The notes beneath the pieces are model-generated. The model had not been told where the DNA came from. It was given only the letters and a program-made list of their open reading frames with translations, and did no database searches. Made by a program: the position numbers and the translations under genes. From Gemmatimonadaceae bacterium (lineage in GTDB: Bacteria > Gemmatimonadota > Gemmatimonadetes > Gemmatimonadales > Gemmatimonadaceae), in the NCBI GenBank assembly GCA_013697785.1, contig JACCWE010000107.1:1-60856 (forward strand): a stretch of DNA of 60,856 nucleotides, given 5' to 3'. Shown here piece by piece: positions 40,351 through 53,064 of this stretch; positions within the stretch are counted from its first letter, which is position 1; every line of letters starts with the position of its first letter.

Positions 40351-40941
40351 ATGCTCCTCGTCATCGACAACTACGACTCCTTCACGTACAACCTGGTTCA
40401 GTATCTCGGTGAGCTGGGCGAGGAGCCCGTGGTCCGTCGCAACGACCTGATCTCCGTCGAGGAGGTCGGTGAGCTGCATCCTTCGGCGATCGTGCTCTCG
40501 CCGGGACCCTGCACGCCCTCTGAAGCCGGGATCACCGTGCAAGTCGTCAAGCGATGGGGAAGCGAGATTCCCATCCTTGGGGTCTGTCTCGGGCACCAAG
40601 CGATCGGCGAGGCGTATGGCGGCAAGGTGATTCGCGCGGACCGCGTAATGCACGGCAAGACGTCGCGCATCACGCACGATGGGACGGGACTCTTCGAAGG
40701 GCTCCCAAATCCGCTCGAAGTGATGCGCTATCATTCGCTCATCGTCGAGCGGAAGTCGCTCCCTGCCGAGCTCGAGATCCTCGCCACCACCTGCGATGCT
40801 CCGGACGAAGTCCAGGCCGTACGCCACACGAAGCATCCCGTTTGGGGCGTGCAGTTCCATCCGGAGTCCGTCCTCACCCAGCAGGGAAAGCGTATCCTCC
40901 AGAATTTCCTTTCGATGGCATTGATGGCGGCGGTCGCGTGA
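40351..40941 (+). CDS. Glutamine amidotransferase of anthranilate/aminodeoxychorismate synthase
   Basis: 196 residues, a class I glutaminase that supplies ammonia to TrpE or PabB. LVIDNYDSFTYNLVQYLGEL, the LSPGPCTPSEAG loop, the nucleophile in GVCLGHQAIGEAYGG and the His-Glu pair in VQFHPES are present. No trpE or pabB partner lies in the window, so it could serve tryptophan, folate or both (TrpG/PabA). It is followed by a barrel protein whose GTG overlaps its stop. Confidence 0.92.
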   Translation: MLLVIDNYDSFTYNLVQYLGELGEEPVVRRNDLISVEEVGELHPSAIVLSPGPCTPSEAGITVQVVKRWGSEIPILGVCLGHQAIGEAYGGKVIRADRVMHGKTSRITHDGTGLFEGLPNPLEVMRYHSLIVERKSLPAELEILATTCDAPDEVQAVRHTKHPVWGVQFHPESVLTQQGKRILQNFLSMALMAAVA

Positions 40942-42431
40942 AGGCATTCGCAATCGCGATCTTCTCCGCGGCCACGCTCTCGAGCGCTGCGGCAGCACAG
41001 GACTCGCTCCGAATTCGCGCGCCGGGTCCCACGGTCGCCGAGCAGATCGTCGAGCAGACGCTCGCGCACCGCTACATCGTGCGCCACGAGCAGTACAACA
41101 CGCGTCTCTTCCGCGATTCAGTCTTCGACGCGACGGTCGTCGTGCTCAACTCCGATGCGACTGTAGCGAGCACGATTCACGGCGACGTCGTCGTCATCAA
41201 CGGCGATCTCTTTCTCCAGCCGGGCGCAAAGATCGACGGGAAGGCCGTGTCGATCGGCGGCGGCGTCTACGATTCGCAGCAGGCCACCGTCGGCGGTGAG
41301 AAGCTCTCGTTCCGCGACGTGCACTTCGACACCGCGCGAACCGCGACGGGCGTGGACCTCGTGTACCGCATTCCGCCACCGCCCGACGACACGATCCCGA
41401 CACTCGGGCTCCCGGGACTTTACGGCTTACGGACGCCGCTCTACGACCGCGTGAACGGCCTCACCGTCCCCTGGGGTCCGCGCATCACGCTCGGCGACAC
41501 CCGCCTCGTGATAGATCCGACGCTTACCTATCGCTCGAATCTCGGCGCGTACGACCTCGCTGCCACGGTGCAAGCCGAGATCGCTGACGGGTGGACTGCC
41601 ACCGCATTCGGCGGGCGGACGACGCTCTCGAACGATCGCTGGATCCAGAGCGATCTCGCCAACTCGATCTCGACGATCGGAGTGGGTAGCGACTACCGCA
41701 ACTATTGGCGCGCGACGCGCTTCGAGGCGAAGGTCGCGCGCGAGTGGCTCTTTTCCGAGGGTGAGTTTCAGGTAAACGCCGGCGGACGCACCGAAGACGA
41801 TTGGTCGGTGCGCGGCGGCGGTCCGTGGAGCCTCTTGAATCGCAACGACACGCTGCACATGGAGCGCCCGAATCCCGGCGTCGAGCGCGGCAACCTCTCG
41901 AGCGCGCTCTTCGGCGCGCGCGGAAGCTGGGCGCGCGAGAAGGTCGTGCTCAACGCCGGCGCCGACGTCGAAGTCGTGCTCGACGCTCCGAGCAACGAGC
42001 ACTTCACGCAAACGACGCTCTTCGCGCGCGTCGCGTTCCCGACGTTCGTGTCGAGGTTCGGCACGCAATCCTTCGTCTTCCACACGCACATGGTGCTGAC
42101 GGCAGGCGACACCGCTCCGCCTCAGCGCTACGCGTATCTCGGCGGCTATGGCACGCTCCCGACCTTCGAGCTCCTGAGCCGCGGCGGCGATCAGCTGATC
42201 TTCCTGGAGGGGCTCTACAACTTCCCGATCCAGACGATCCACGTGCCCTTTCTCGGCACCCCGATCATCACCGTGCGCGAAATGCTGGGAGGGACGGGCG
42301 TCGGCAGCTTCGGCCGGTTCGACAGCAACATCGGCGCGCGCCTCACCCTGGGCTTCCTGAGCGGCGAGATGTTCATCAACCCCACGAATGGCGACCACGT
42401 CTTCTCGCTGGGGCTCTCGCTGATTCGCTAA
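40938..42431 (+). CDS. Outer-membrane barrel-like protein with bactofilin-like N-terminal segment
   Basis: 497 residues from GTG 40938. A signal peptide ends near residue 20 (SAAAAQD). Residues about 65-115 form short repeats such as ATVASTIHGDVVVINGDLFL and GKAVSIGGGVY, like the beta-helix of bactofilins or cell-surface polymer-forming domains. From about residue 160 to the end the pattern alternates polar and hydrophobic residues with many aromatics (DIGARLTLGFLSGEMF-type strands), as in outer-membrane barrels. I do not recognise a named family. It is probably a surface or assembly protein. The overlap with the amidotransferase gene suggests co-translation but no functional link. Confidence 0.6.
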   Translation: MKAFAIAIFSAATLSSAAAAQDSLRIRAPGPTVAEQIVEQTLAHRYIVRHEQYNTRLFRDSVFDATVVVLNSDATVASTIHGDVVVINGDLFLQPGAKIDGKAVSIGGGVYDSQQATVGGEKLSFRDVHFDTARTATGVDLVYRIPPPPDDTIPTLGLPGLYGLRTPLYDRVNGLTVPWGPRITLGDTRLVIDPTLTYRSNLGAYDLAATVQAEIADGWTATAFGGRTTLSNDRWIQSDLANSISTIGVGSDYRNYWRATRFEAKVAREWLFSEGEFQVNAGGRTEDDWSVRGGGPWSLLNRNDTLHMERPNPGVERGNLSSALFGARGSWAREKVVLNAGADVEVVLDAPSNEHFTQTTLFARVAFPTFVSRFGTQSFVFHTHMVLTAGDTAPPQRYAYLGGYGTLPTFELLSRGGDQLIFLEGLYNFPIQTIHVPFLGTPIITVREMLGGTGVGSFGRFDSNIGARLTLGFLSGEMFINPTNGDHVFSLGLSLIR

Positions 42432-42484
42432 CTGCTCTGCGGTATGTAGTGCAGCCAATCTCCCATTTGATTTCGCGGCCGCGA

Positions 42485-42515
42485 GCCGTAAATTGCTGCT
42501 CGTGCAATTTGCGGC
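42485..42515 (+). promoter_or_regulatory. Hairpin in the leader of kdsB
   Basis: Left arm 42485-42496 pairs with 42504-42515 over 12 bp including one G-U pair, leaving a 7-nt loop. It lies 18 nt before the kdsB ATG in a 102-nt gap, right where a ribosome site would be. It could be a weak terminator of the previous gene, or a leader structure affecting translation of the Kdo/Lpt operon. Confidence 0.35.
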
Positions 42516-42533
42516 CGGGCACTCCATTCGTTC

Positions 42534-45776
<3,243 letters not shown>

Positions 45777-45780
<4 letters not shown>

Positions 45781-46343
45781 TCAACGGCGCGCTCGCGAAG
45801 CGCATCAAGCTCGTCGGACTCGACGTCGACGGCGTGCTCACCGACGGTGGCGTCTACCTCGGCGACGTCGGCGGGACGCCGCAGGAGTTCAAGCGCTACG
45901 ATATTCAGGACGGGCTCGGCATCAAGCTCATGCGCGCGTCGGGGATCAAGGTCGTCATCATCACGGGGCGCGTTTCCGAGAGCGTGCGGTTGCGCGCCGC
46001 CGAGCTCGAAGTAGACGATCTCATTCAGGATGCGCAGGCGCGCAAGCTTCCGGCGCTGCTGCGCATGCTCGAGCGCTTTGAGATCAAGCCGGAGGATACA
46101 GCTTTCGTCGGCGATGACTTTCCGGATCAACCCGTGTTGCGCGTCGTCGGACTCCCGGTCGCGGTGGGCAATGCGGTTCCGGAGATCCGCGACCTGTGCA
46201 GCGTGCAGCTCAAGCGCACCGGCGGCTTCGGCGCGGTTCGCGAGTTCGCGGAGATGCTGCTCAAGGCGCGCGGCGACTGGGAGCGCGTCGTCTCGGACTA
46301 TCTCGCCGAGCGCATCGATACGAGGCTCGAGGTGCTCCGGTGA
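45777..46343 (+). CDS. kdsC: Kdo-8-phosphate phosphatase
   Basis: 188 residues of the HAD superfamily without a cap domain. Motif I is LDVDGVLTDGG, motif II VIITGR, and the acidic motif IV is FVGDDFPD. Placement between kdsA and kdsD, each overlapping by 4 nt, fits hydrolysis of Kdo-8-phosphate to Kdo. It lies on the usual KdsC length. Confidence 0.92.
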
Positions 46344-47305
46344 ATTCGCTCGAGATTATAGAGCGGGGCCGGGCGGTGATCCGCATGGAGCGCGATGCGC
46401 TCGCCACGCTGGCGACTCGCATCGATGACTCCTTCGCGAACGCCGTGAATCTGCTCGCCGCTGCGGAAGGACAAGTGATCGTGAGCGGAGTGGGGAAGTC
46501 GGGACTCATCGGCCAGAAAGTCGCCGCGACGTTTCGCTCGACCGGCAGTCAGGCGAACTTTCTGCATCCCACCGAAGCGATGCACGGCGATCTAGGCCTC
46601 GTCGGCCCATCCGACGTCGCCCTCTTCATTTCGAAGAGCGGCGAGACGGATGAGCTGACCCCGCTGGCGGAGCAGCTCAAGCGCTTCGGTGTACCCATCA
46701 TCGTGATCACCGGCGCCGTCGACTCGTTTCTCGCTCGCCAGGCGGATGTCTTCCTCGATGCGAGCGTCGTCGACGAGGCCTGTCCGACCACCGACGCGCC
46801 CACGACGAGCACCACCGTCGCCCTCGCCCTCGGCGACGCACTCGCCGTCGCGCTGCTCTCGGCGAAGGGCTTTCGCCGCGAGGACTTTGCGCGTCTCCAC
46901 CCCGGCGGGTCGCTCGGCAGGAAGCTCGTCACTCGCGTCCGCGACCTGATGGTGAAGGACGAGCTGCCGACGCTTCCGGTGAGCGCCGAGATGCGCGAGG
47001 CCGTGGTGTTGCTCGCAAAGCGCCGCGGCACCGTCGCCATCGTCGACGATGTCAAGCGCGTCCTCGGCGTGATCACGGCGGGCGATCTCACGCGCCTGAT
47101 GGAGCGAGGCGACGACTTTCTTTCGGTGTCGGTATCGCAGGTGATGAACGCGATGCCGAAGACGGTGCACGACGACGAGCTCGCGAGCGCAGGCGCGTAC
47201 CGCATGGAGCAGCACGGCATCATGGCGCTCCCCGTGATCGACGGGCGCGACCGGCTGGTGGGAATGATCCACCTGCACGATCTCATGCGCGCGGGGATTC
47301 TGTGA
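46340..47305 (+). CDS. kdsD: Arabinose-5-phosphate isomerase
   Basis: 321 residues: a SIS sugar-isomerase domain (VSGVGKSGLIGQKVAATF, then HPTEAMHGDLGLV and ISKSGETDEL) followed by two CBS domains. It makes arabinose 5-phosphate from ribulose 5-phosphate, the first committed step to Kdo. The GTG start overlaps the kdsC stop. With KdsA, KdsC and KdsB, this completes the whole ribulose-5-phosphate to CMP-Kdo pathway in one operon. Confidence 0.94.
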   Translation: MNSLEIIERGRAVIRMERDALATLATRIDDSFANAVNLLAAAEGQVIVSGVGKSGLIGQKVAATFRSTGSQANFLHPTEAMHGDLGLVGPSDVALFISKSGETDELTPLAEQLKRFGVPIIVITGAVDSFLARQADVFLDASVVDEACPTTDAPTTSTTVALALGDALAVALLSAKGFRREDFARLHPGGSLGRKLVTRVRDLMVKDELPTLPVSAEMREAVVLLAKRRGTVAIVDDVKRVLGVITAGDLTRLMERGDDFLSVSVSQVMNAMPKTVHDDELASAGAYRMEQHGIMALPVIDGRDRLVGMIHLHDLMRAGIL

Positions 47306-47916
47306 AGCACTTCGTGATCGCCGCCACCGCGATGGCCTCGGCAATCATCATCGGTGCCCTCGGCGGCTGTCAGGAGGGAACGAAGCCTCCGATTCTGGCG
47401 AAGGACAGCCTCGCCGACTCGGCCGATCAGGTGATGTTCGGCATCAGCACCTTCATCACCGACAAGGGATTGCTGAAGGCGCAGCTGCAGGCGGACACGG
47501 GCTACTTCTTCGATGGCAACTCTCGCATCGAGATGCGAAACGAGAAGACGACCTTCTTCAACTCGACCGGGGCGCAGACTGCGGTGCTCACGTCGAGGGA
47601 AGGGACGTACATCACCGCTCGCTCGACGATGGAGGCGCGCATGCACGTCCTCGTCGTCACCACCGATGGCAAGCGACTCACGACCGAGCAGCTGCACTAC
47701 AATCAGGGAACGAACGAGATCTCGAGCGACAGCTCGTTCGTGATGACGGAGCCCACGCGTGAGCTGCGAGGGATCGGATTCGTTTCCGACCCGAATCTGA
47801 TCAACATCCAGGTAAAGCGCGTGCTGAGTGGTCAGGGTCCTCTGCCGCTCCCGGGTCAGCAGCAGCAACAGCCGGCGCCGCTGCCGCCGGCGTCTCCTCC
47901 GCGGCCGCAGCACTGA
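47302..47916 (+). CDS. lptC: LptC-like LPS export protein with lipoprotein signal
   Basis: 204 residues. A short hydrophobic N-terminus ends in IIIGALGGC, a lipobox with the lipidation cysteine at residue 23, instead of the uncleaved anchor of E. coli LptC. Residues 40-170 have the beta-jellyroll pattern of the LptC/OstA group (QADTGYFFDGNSRIEMRN, SREGTYITARSTMEAR). The last 25 residues are rich in Gln and Pro. Position just before an OstA-like gene and lptB supports the call. The GTG start overlaps the kdsD stop. Confidence 0.85.
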   Translation: MKHFVIAATAMASAIIIGALGGCQEGTKPPILAKDSLADSADQVMFGISTFITDKGLLKAQLQADTGYFFDGNSRIEMRNEKTTFFNSTGAQTAVLTSREGTYITARSTMEARMHVLVVTTDGKRLTTEQLHYNQGTNEISSDSSFVMTEPTRELRGIGFVSDPNLINIQVKRVLSGQGPLPLPGQQQQQPAPLPPASPPRPQH

Positions 47917-49370
47917 TGCGCATCACTCGTCGCCTTCTATGGGCACTCGTCGCCTCGTACGCACTGCTCGCGCCCGCACTCGCCGCGCAGCAGCCGACCG
48001 CGCCTGTGCCTGCGCCAACGCCGCCACCCGTGGTTCCCGGTGCTGCCACCCCCGTCTCGGCGCTCCCGGCCGGTGCCGCGCCCACCGGGCAGTGCGATCT
48101 TCTCCTCACGCCCAACACCGACTCCACGCACTTCACCTCGGCGAAGCTTCCGAGCGGCGAGTACAACAACTTCGTCGGTGGTGGCATCACCGGGCACTGT
48201 CCCGTGCAGCAGATCACGCTCATCGCGGACAGCGCGGAGTGGTTCGGCGATCTGCACATGTGGCATCTGGTAGGCCACGTGCACTACACGGAGCCGCGCC
48301 TCACGATGGACTCGGATGTCGCGACGTACTATCTCATCGACGAGCACCTGCTCGCCGAGGGGAATGTCCACACCCTCCTTCCGAGCGGTACGACACTCGT
48401 CGGACCGCGGGTCGAGTACTATCGCGCGGCGCCCAAGATCCGCGCCGTCGCGCACATGGTCGCGCCCGGCCGGCCGACGATCAACGTCATCGAGAAGGAT
48501 TCATTGGGGAAGCAATCCGAGCCCACGGTCGTCGTCGCCAATACCGTGGTCATGGATGGGGACTCGCTCGTCTTCGCGTCGCAGAACGTCGTGATCACGC
48601 GCACCGATGTGATCGCGACCGGCGACACCGCCACGATGAACAGCCAGACGCAGTTCGCGCGGCTGATGAAGTCGCCGAAGATCGTCTCCCGCGGAAAGAA
48701 GCAGTTCATCCTCTACGGCGAAGTGATCGATCTCTTCGGGCAAAATCATGCGCTTCAGCGCGTGCTCTCGAAGGGGAAGGCGAAGAGCATCAGCGACAGC
48801 GCGACGATGACTGCGGACACGATCGACTTCCGAATGGACGCGGGGCTCATGCAGCGCGCGTACGCGTGGGGGAAGTCGCGCGCGCACGCGACGAACCCCG
48901 TTTACGATGTACTCTCCGACTCGATCGATCTGCGCATGCCCGGCCAGCGCACGCGCGAGATCCGCGCGATCCGAAAGGCCTACGCGCAGAGCATCCCGGA
49001 TACCGCGAAGCTGCACACGAAGGAGAAGGATTGGATGCGCGGAGACACGATTACCGCGCACTTCGACAGCGTGCAGGTCGCCGGTGACACATCGAGCCAA
49101 CCGCAGATGCGGCAGCTGATAGCGCAGGGAAGCGCGCAGTCCTTCTACCAGCTCGCGGCGAAGGACAGCGGCGTCGTGGGCCCCGCGATCAACTACGTGA
49201 AGGGACGCGACATTTCGATCGCATTCGCCAATCGCGTCGTGCAAACCGTCGACATCGTGGACAAGGCGGAGGGGGTCTACCTCGAGCCCCAGGTGCCCGG
49301 CCGGTCGGACACACTCACCACGCGCAAGCAGTCCGGGCAATCGACGCGACGCCCCTCGAGACGCCCATGA
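47916..49370 (+). CDS. Large OstA/LptA-like periplasmic protein
   Basis: 484 residues, more than twice the size of E. coli LptA. A signal peptide ends around residue 23 and a Pro/Ala-rich linker follows. From about residue 75 to 450 there are repeated jellyroll-type strands ([54 protein letters not shown]), the OstA pattern of LPS bridge proteins. The C-terminus is basic. It probably spans part of the periplasm between LptC and the outer-membrane translocon; no LptD gene is in this window. It shares one base with lptC and overlaps lptB by 4 nt. Confidence 0.78.
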   Translation: MRITRRLLWALVASYALLAPALAAQQPTAPVPAPTPPPVVPGAATPVSALPAGAAPTGQCDLLLTPNTDSTHFTSAKLPSGEYNNFVGGGITGHCPVQQITLIADSAEWFGDLHMWHLVGHVHYTEPRLTMDSDVATYYLIDEHLLAEGNVHTLLPSGTTLVGPRVEYYRAAPKIRAVAHMVAPGRPTINVIEKDSLGKQSEPTVVVANTVVMDGDSLVFASQNVVITRTDVIATGDTATMNSQTQFARLMKSPKIVSRGKKQFILYGEVIDLFGQNHALQRVLSKGKAKSISDSATMTADTIDFRMDAGLMQRAYAWGKSRAHATNPVYDVLSDSIDLRMPGQRTREIRAIRKAYAQSIPDTAKLHTKEKDWMRGDTITAHFDSVQVAGDTSSQPQMRQLIAQGSAQSFYQLAAKDSGVVGPAINYVKGRDISIAFANRVVQTVDIVDKAEGVYLEPQVPGRSDTLTTRKQSGQSTRRPSRRP

Positions 49371-50590
49371 TCGAGCGCCAGCTTCCGATTCCCGTCCAGC
49401 GCTTCATCGAGGAGCATGCGCACGGGGACCGCTGGACCGGCATGGCGTTGCACGCGCTGGTGTGCGCCGCGGGCGACAATGGCGACGTCAACTTCAACGA
49501 CATCGCGATCCAGTATCGGAACGACTACCTCGGAATGGTCCGCGACGAGGGACGCGACGCCGATCGCGAAGCCGGACGGCTCGGCCTCGACGAAGTGCGC
49601 GAGCATCTGACGCGCACCGTGCTCCCGCGCCTCGCGCAGGACGGACTCGTCACCCTGCCGGCCGGCCAGATCACCGCCGATACCACGATCACCATTGAAC
49701 CGTCATACTGGAGTCAGATCGCTCCATTCCGTCAGGCGATTCAGGACTCGGGCGTCGAGGGCGTTCTCAAGCACACGGGCGAGCATGTCGCCATCCGGGC
49801 CGGACAGCGCCGCCCAACCGACCCGCTCGAAGGCGGCAGCGTCCTCGAAGCTCGTTCGCTGGTAAAGACTTACAAGCGGCGAAGGGTCGTCAATGATGTG
49901 GCCTTGCGCCTGCAACAGGGGGAGATCGTCGGACTGCTCGGCCCCAACGGAGCGGGGAAGACGACCACCTTCTACATGATCGTCGGGCTGGTACAACCGC
50001 AGGAAGGGCGGATCCTGCTCGACAATCGCGATATTACGGAGATGCCCATGTACAGGCGCGCGCGTCTGGGCATCGGCTACCTTTCACAGGAACCGTCGAT
50101 CTTTCGTAAGCTTACGGTCGAGGAGAACATCCTCGCGATTCTCGAGTCGATGAAGCTGGCGACACGCGATCGGGAAGCTCGGTTGGAGCAGCTGCTGGGA
50201 GAGTTGAGCATCGCGCACCTGCGTCACAACCGCGCCTACTCGCTGTCGGGAGGGGAGCGGCGCCGCCTCGAGATCACCCGGGCGCTCGTGACGCAGCCGA
50301 AGTTCATGATGCTGGACGAACCGTTCGCCGGAGTCGATCCGATCGCGGTGCACGACATTCAATCAATCGTTGCCGGCCTCCGTCATCGGGGAATCGGAGT
50401 GCTGATCAGCGATCACAATGTGGAGCAAACGCTGGATATCGTAGACCGCGCATACATCATGTTCGACGGCCAGGTGAAGGTATCGGGGACCGTCCGTGAG
50501 CTCGTGTTCGACGAGACCGTCGCCGAGATCTATCTCGGACCGACGCTCGCCGCACGGTTGCGCGCTCGTTTCGCAGGAGGTGCTGCATGA
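49367..50590 (+). CDS. lptB: LPS export ATPase LptB with a novel N-terminal domain
   Basis: 407 residues against about 240 for usual LptB. Residues 158-407 are a complete LptB ATPase: Walker [10 protein letters not shown] (192-200), signature [10 protein letters not shown] (C-loop at 293-297), Walker [13 protein letters not shown]-loop H350, and the [10 protein letters not shown] region near the Q-loop. Residues 1-157 form an extra, mostly helical domain I do not recognise. There is no in-frame ATG, GTG or TTG between about 49741 and the ATPase start, so the fusion is real. ATG 49367 overlaps the upstream stop. LptB powers LPS extraction from the inner membrane. Confidence 0.9.
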   Translation: MIERQLPIPVQRFIEEHAHGDRWTGMALHALVCAAGDNGDVNFNDIAIQYRNDYLGMVRDEGRDADREAGRLGLDEVREHLTRTVLPRLAQDGLVTLPAGQITADTTITIEPSYWSQIAPFRQAIQDSGVEGVLKHTGEHVAIRAGQRRPTDPLEGGSVLEARSLVKTYKRRRVVNDVALRLQQGEIVGLLGPNGAGKTTTFYMIVGLVQPQEGRILLDNRDITEMPMYRRARLGIGYLSQEPSIFRKLTVEENILAILESMKLATRDREARLEQLLGELSIAHLRHNRAYSLSGGERRRLEITRALVTQPKFMMLDEPFAGVDPIAVHDIQSIVAGLRHRGIGVLISDHNVEQTLDIVDRAYIMFDGQVKVSGTVRELVFDETVAEIYLGPTLAARLRARFAGGAA

Positions 50591-52059
50591 GATCCGGCAT
50601 GTCGCAGCACACGCAGATGAAGCAGGAGATCAAGATCAATCCTCGCCTCTACCAGGCGATGGATCTCCTGTACATGCCGCTCCTCGATTTGCAGCAACAC
50701 CTGAAGCAGGAGCTCCTCAACAACCCCTTCCTCGAGATGTACGAGGAGGATGAAGACGAGGACGGCGAGGAGGCTGCCGCGGAAGAGGGCGAGCAGACCG
50801 AAGAGGAAACGCAGAAGGAAGAGACCACCGACGAGATCGACTGGGAAGAGATCCTCCTCAACGGCTTCGATGCCGGCGGCCGCCCGGAGGAGCACGAAGA
50901 GAAGGAATACTTCGAGCCCGTCACCGTAGACCGGCGCGATCTCAGCGATCATCTCCGCGACCAGGTTGCGCTGCTCGATCTCGACGAGCGCCAGCACCAG
51001 CTCGCCGAGGAGTTCGTCGGCAACATCAACGAAGACGGCTACCTCGCCTGCTCGCTCGACGAGATTCGCCGCGGCATCAACGAGTGGGTCGAGAAGGCCG
51101 CCGAAGAGCTGGGTCGGGATACCGAGGGGCTTCCGTTCTATACGGAGGAAGAGTGCGACGCGATGCTCCGCACGATTCAGGCGCTCGATCCGCCGGGCGT
51201 CGGCGCACGCAACCTCCGCGAGTGTCTGCTCCTCCAGCTCCGCGAGGCGGGGCTCGAACAGTCGGTTCCATATCGCCTCGTTCGCGACTGCTTCGATGAG
51301 CTGATCAACCACCGCCGCAGCGAAATCTCCAAGCGCTTCGGCATCAGCGTCACCGACGTGCAGAACGCCGCCGACGAGATCGCGAAGCTCGATCCGAAGC
51401 CGGGACTCGTCTACAGCGACAGTGGCGACAACTACATCATTCCCGATCTCGTCATCGACAAGATCGACGGCGTCTATCTCATCACGCTCAACGATGCGAA
51501 CGTCCCACGCCTCAAGCTGAGTCGCGCGTACGTCGAGATCGCGCGTGACAAGAAGAAGTTCGACGGCGAGAACAAGGAGTTCATCTCCAACAAGATGAAC
51601 TCGGCCAACTGGATGATTCAGGCGATCGAGCAGCGTCGCCAGACGATGCTCAAGGTCATGCACTTCATCGTCGATCGTCAGCGCGACTTCTTCGAGAAGG
51701 GCGTGCAGTATCTCAAGCCGCTCACGCTCCGCGAGGTCGCCGAAGTCATCAACATGCACGAGTCGACCGTCAGCCGCGTGACGAACGAGAAGTACGTGCA
51801 GACGCCGCGCGGCGTGCTGCCGCTCAAGTTCTTCTTCTCGTCCGGCCTTTCGACGACGGGCGGCGAGGATGTTTCCGCGCGCGGCATCAAGGCGCAGATC
51901 GAGAAGCTCGTCGCGGATGAGGATCCGAAGCACCCGCTCACCGATCAGGCCATCGTCAACATCCTGAAGGAGAGCGGCGTTCAGATCGCGCGCCGCACCG
52001 TCGCCAAGTATCGCGACCAGCTCGGCGTCCTCTCGGCCCGGATGCGCAAGCGAGTATGA
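50587..52059 (+). CDS. rpoN: RNA polymerase sigma-54 factor
   Basis: 490 residues. Region I (residues 6-50) is Gln/Leu-rich, region II is a very acidic stretch (52-87), the core-binding domain follows, then the helix-turn-helix ([20 protein letters not shown]) and the RpoN box ARRTVAKYR at 468-476. It recruits polymerase to -24/-12 promoters and needs AAA+ activators, none of which are in this window. The lptB-rpoN adjacency is widespread in Gram-negatives. ATG 50587 overlaps the lptB stop; a second Met is four codons in. Confidence 0.96.
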   Translation: MRSGMSQHTQMKQEIKINPRLYQAMDLLYMPLLDLQQHLKQELLNNPFLEMYEEDEDEDGEEAAAEEGEQTEEETQKEETTDEIDWEEILLNGFDAGGRPEEHEEKEYFEPVTVDRRDLSDHLRDQVALLDLDERQHQLAEEFVGNINEDGYLACSLDEIRRGINEWVEKAAEELGRDTEGLPFYTEEECDAMLRTIQALDPPGVGARNLRECLLLQLREAGLEQSVPYRLVRDCFDELINHRRSEISKRFGISVTDVQNAADEIAKLDPKPGLVYSDSGDNYIIPDLVIDKIDGVYLITLNDANVPRLKLSRAYVEIARDKKKFDGENKEFISNKMNSANWMIQAIEQRRQTMLKVMHFIVDRQRDFFEKGVQYLKPLTLREVAEVINMHESTVSRVTNEKYVQTPRGVLPLKFFFSSGLSTTGGEDVSARGIKAQIEKLVADEDPKHPLTDQAIVNILKESGVQIARRTVAKYRDQLGVLSARMRKRV

Positions 52060-53030
52060 CGCTCGTCGCCGCGGCATCGTCTCCAGCCGCGATCGACGTC
52101 TCGGTGCTCGTGCCGGCCAAGGACGAGGCTGAGAATCTGCCGCTCTTCATGGAGCAGGCGCAGGCCGCGTTCGCGAACAGCACCGTGTCGTACGAAGTCG
52201 TCGTCATCGACGACGGCTCGAGCGACGACACCCCCGCGGTGCTCGAGGCGCTGCAGAAGAAGTATTCGTTCCTCAGAGTGGCGCGCCATCGCCGGCAGCG
52301 CGGGATCGCCGACGCGCTCCGCACGGGCTATCTCAAAGCGCGCGGCCGCGTGCTCGTCTTCTATCCCGCCGACCTGCAGTACAAGCCGGAAGACATTCCG
52401 CGACTCGTCGCGCCGATCCTCGCGGGAGAGTCGGACATGGTCACCGGCTACAAGCAGGGCGTCTACGAGAAGGCGTTCGTCTCGAAGATCTACAACGGTC
52501 TCTCGCGCTCGCTCTTCGAAATTCCCGTGCGCGATCTGAATTCGGTGAAGGCGTACCGCCGCGAGATCATGGAACTGCTTCCGGTGCGTCCCGACTGGCA
52601 TCGCTACATGATCGTGATAGCGGCCGAAAATGGCTTCACGGTGACCGAGATCCCGGTGCCGCTTTATCCGCGCAATGCCGGCGTCTCGAAGTTCGGCATC
52701 GGGCGCATCCCGATCGGCGTGCTCGACATGCTCTCGGTGTGGTTCGAGCTGCGCTTCGGCAGAAAGCCGCTCCTCCTCTTCGGCATGGCGGGCTTCGCGC
52801 TCTTTCTCCTCGGCGTGCTCGCCGGCCTGGTCGCGCTCGCTGTACGCGTCTTCTGGGGCGTCGGCTTCCGGCCGCTGCTCAACCTCGTCGAGATCTGCGT
52901 GATCACGGGAAGCGTCTTCCTCGTGGGCGGGCTCGTTGGCGAGATGATCGCGGGGCAGCGCGCCGAGATGCGCGAGCTGCGACGCCAGCTCGCCGCGACG
53001 CTCGAGAGGCGGGACGGCGACGATCGCTGA
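52056..53030 (+). CDS. Membrane-anchored family 2 glycosyltransferase (polyprenyl-phosphate sugar synthase type)
   Basis: 324 residues. Residues 13-230 are a GT2 domain of the dolichol-phosphate mannose synthase/GtrB group (IDDGSSDDTP at 51-60), and two helices (about 237-262 and 272-294) anchor the C-terminus, as in CsbB and GtrB. The metal-binding DADLQ is PADLQ here (104-108), keeping the second Asp only. It probably loads a sugar onto undecaprenyl phosphate at the inner face of the membrane. It overlaps rpoN by 4 nt and is followed by a flippase-like gene and a YfhO gene. Confidence 0.82.
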   Translation: MTLVAAASSPAAIDVSVLVPAKDEAENLPLFMEQAQAAFANSTVSYEVVVIDDGSSDDTPAVLEALQKKYSFLRVARHRRQRGIADALRTGYLKARGRVLVFYPADLQYKPEDIPRLVAPILAGESDMVTGYKQGVYEKAFVSKIYNGLSRSLFEIPVRDLNSVKAYRREIMELLPVRPDWHRYMIVIAAENGFTVTEIPVPLYPRNAGVSKFGIGRIPIGVLDMLSVWFELRFGRKPLLLFGMAGFALFLLGVLAGLVALAVRVFWGVGFRPLLNLVEICVITGSVFLVGGLVGEMIAGQRAEMRELRRQLAATLERRDGDDR

Positions 53031-53064
53031 CCCCGGGGGAGCCGACGCGCGCACTGGCGCGGCG

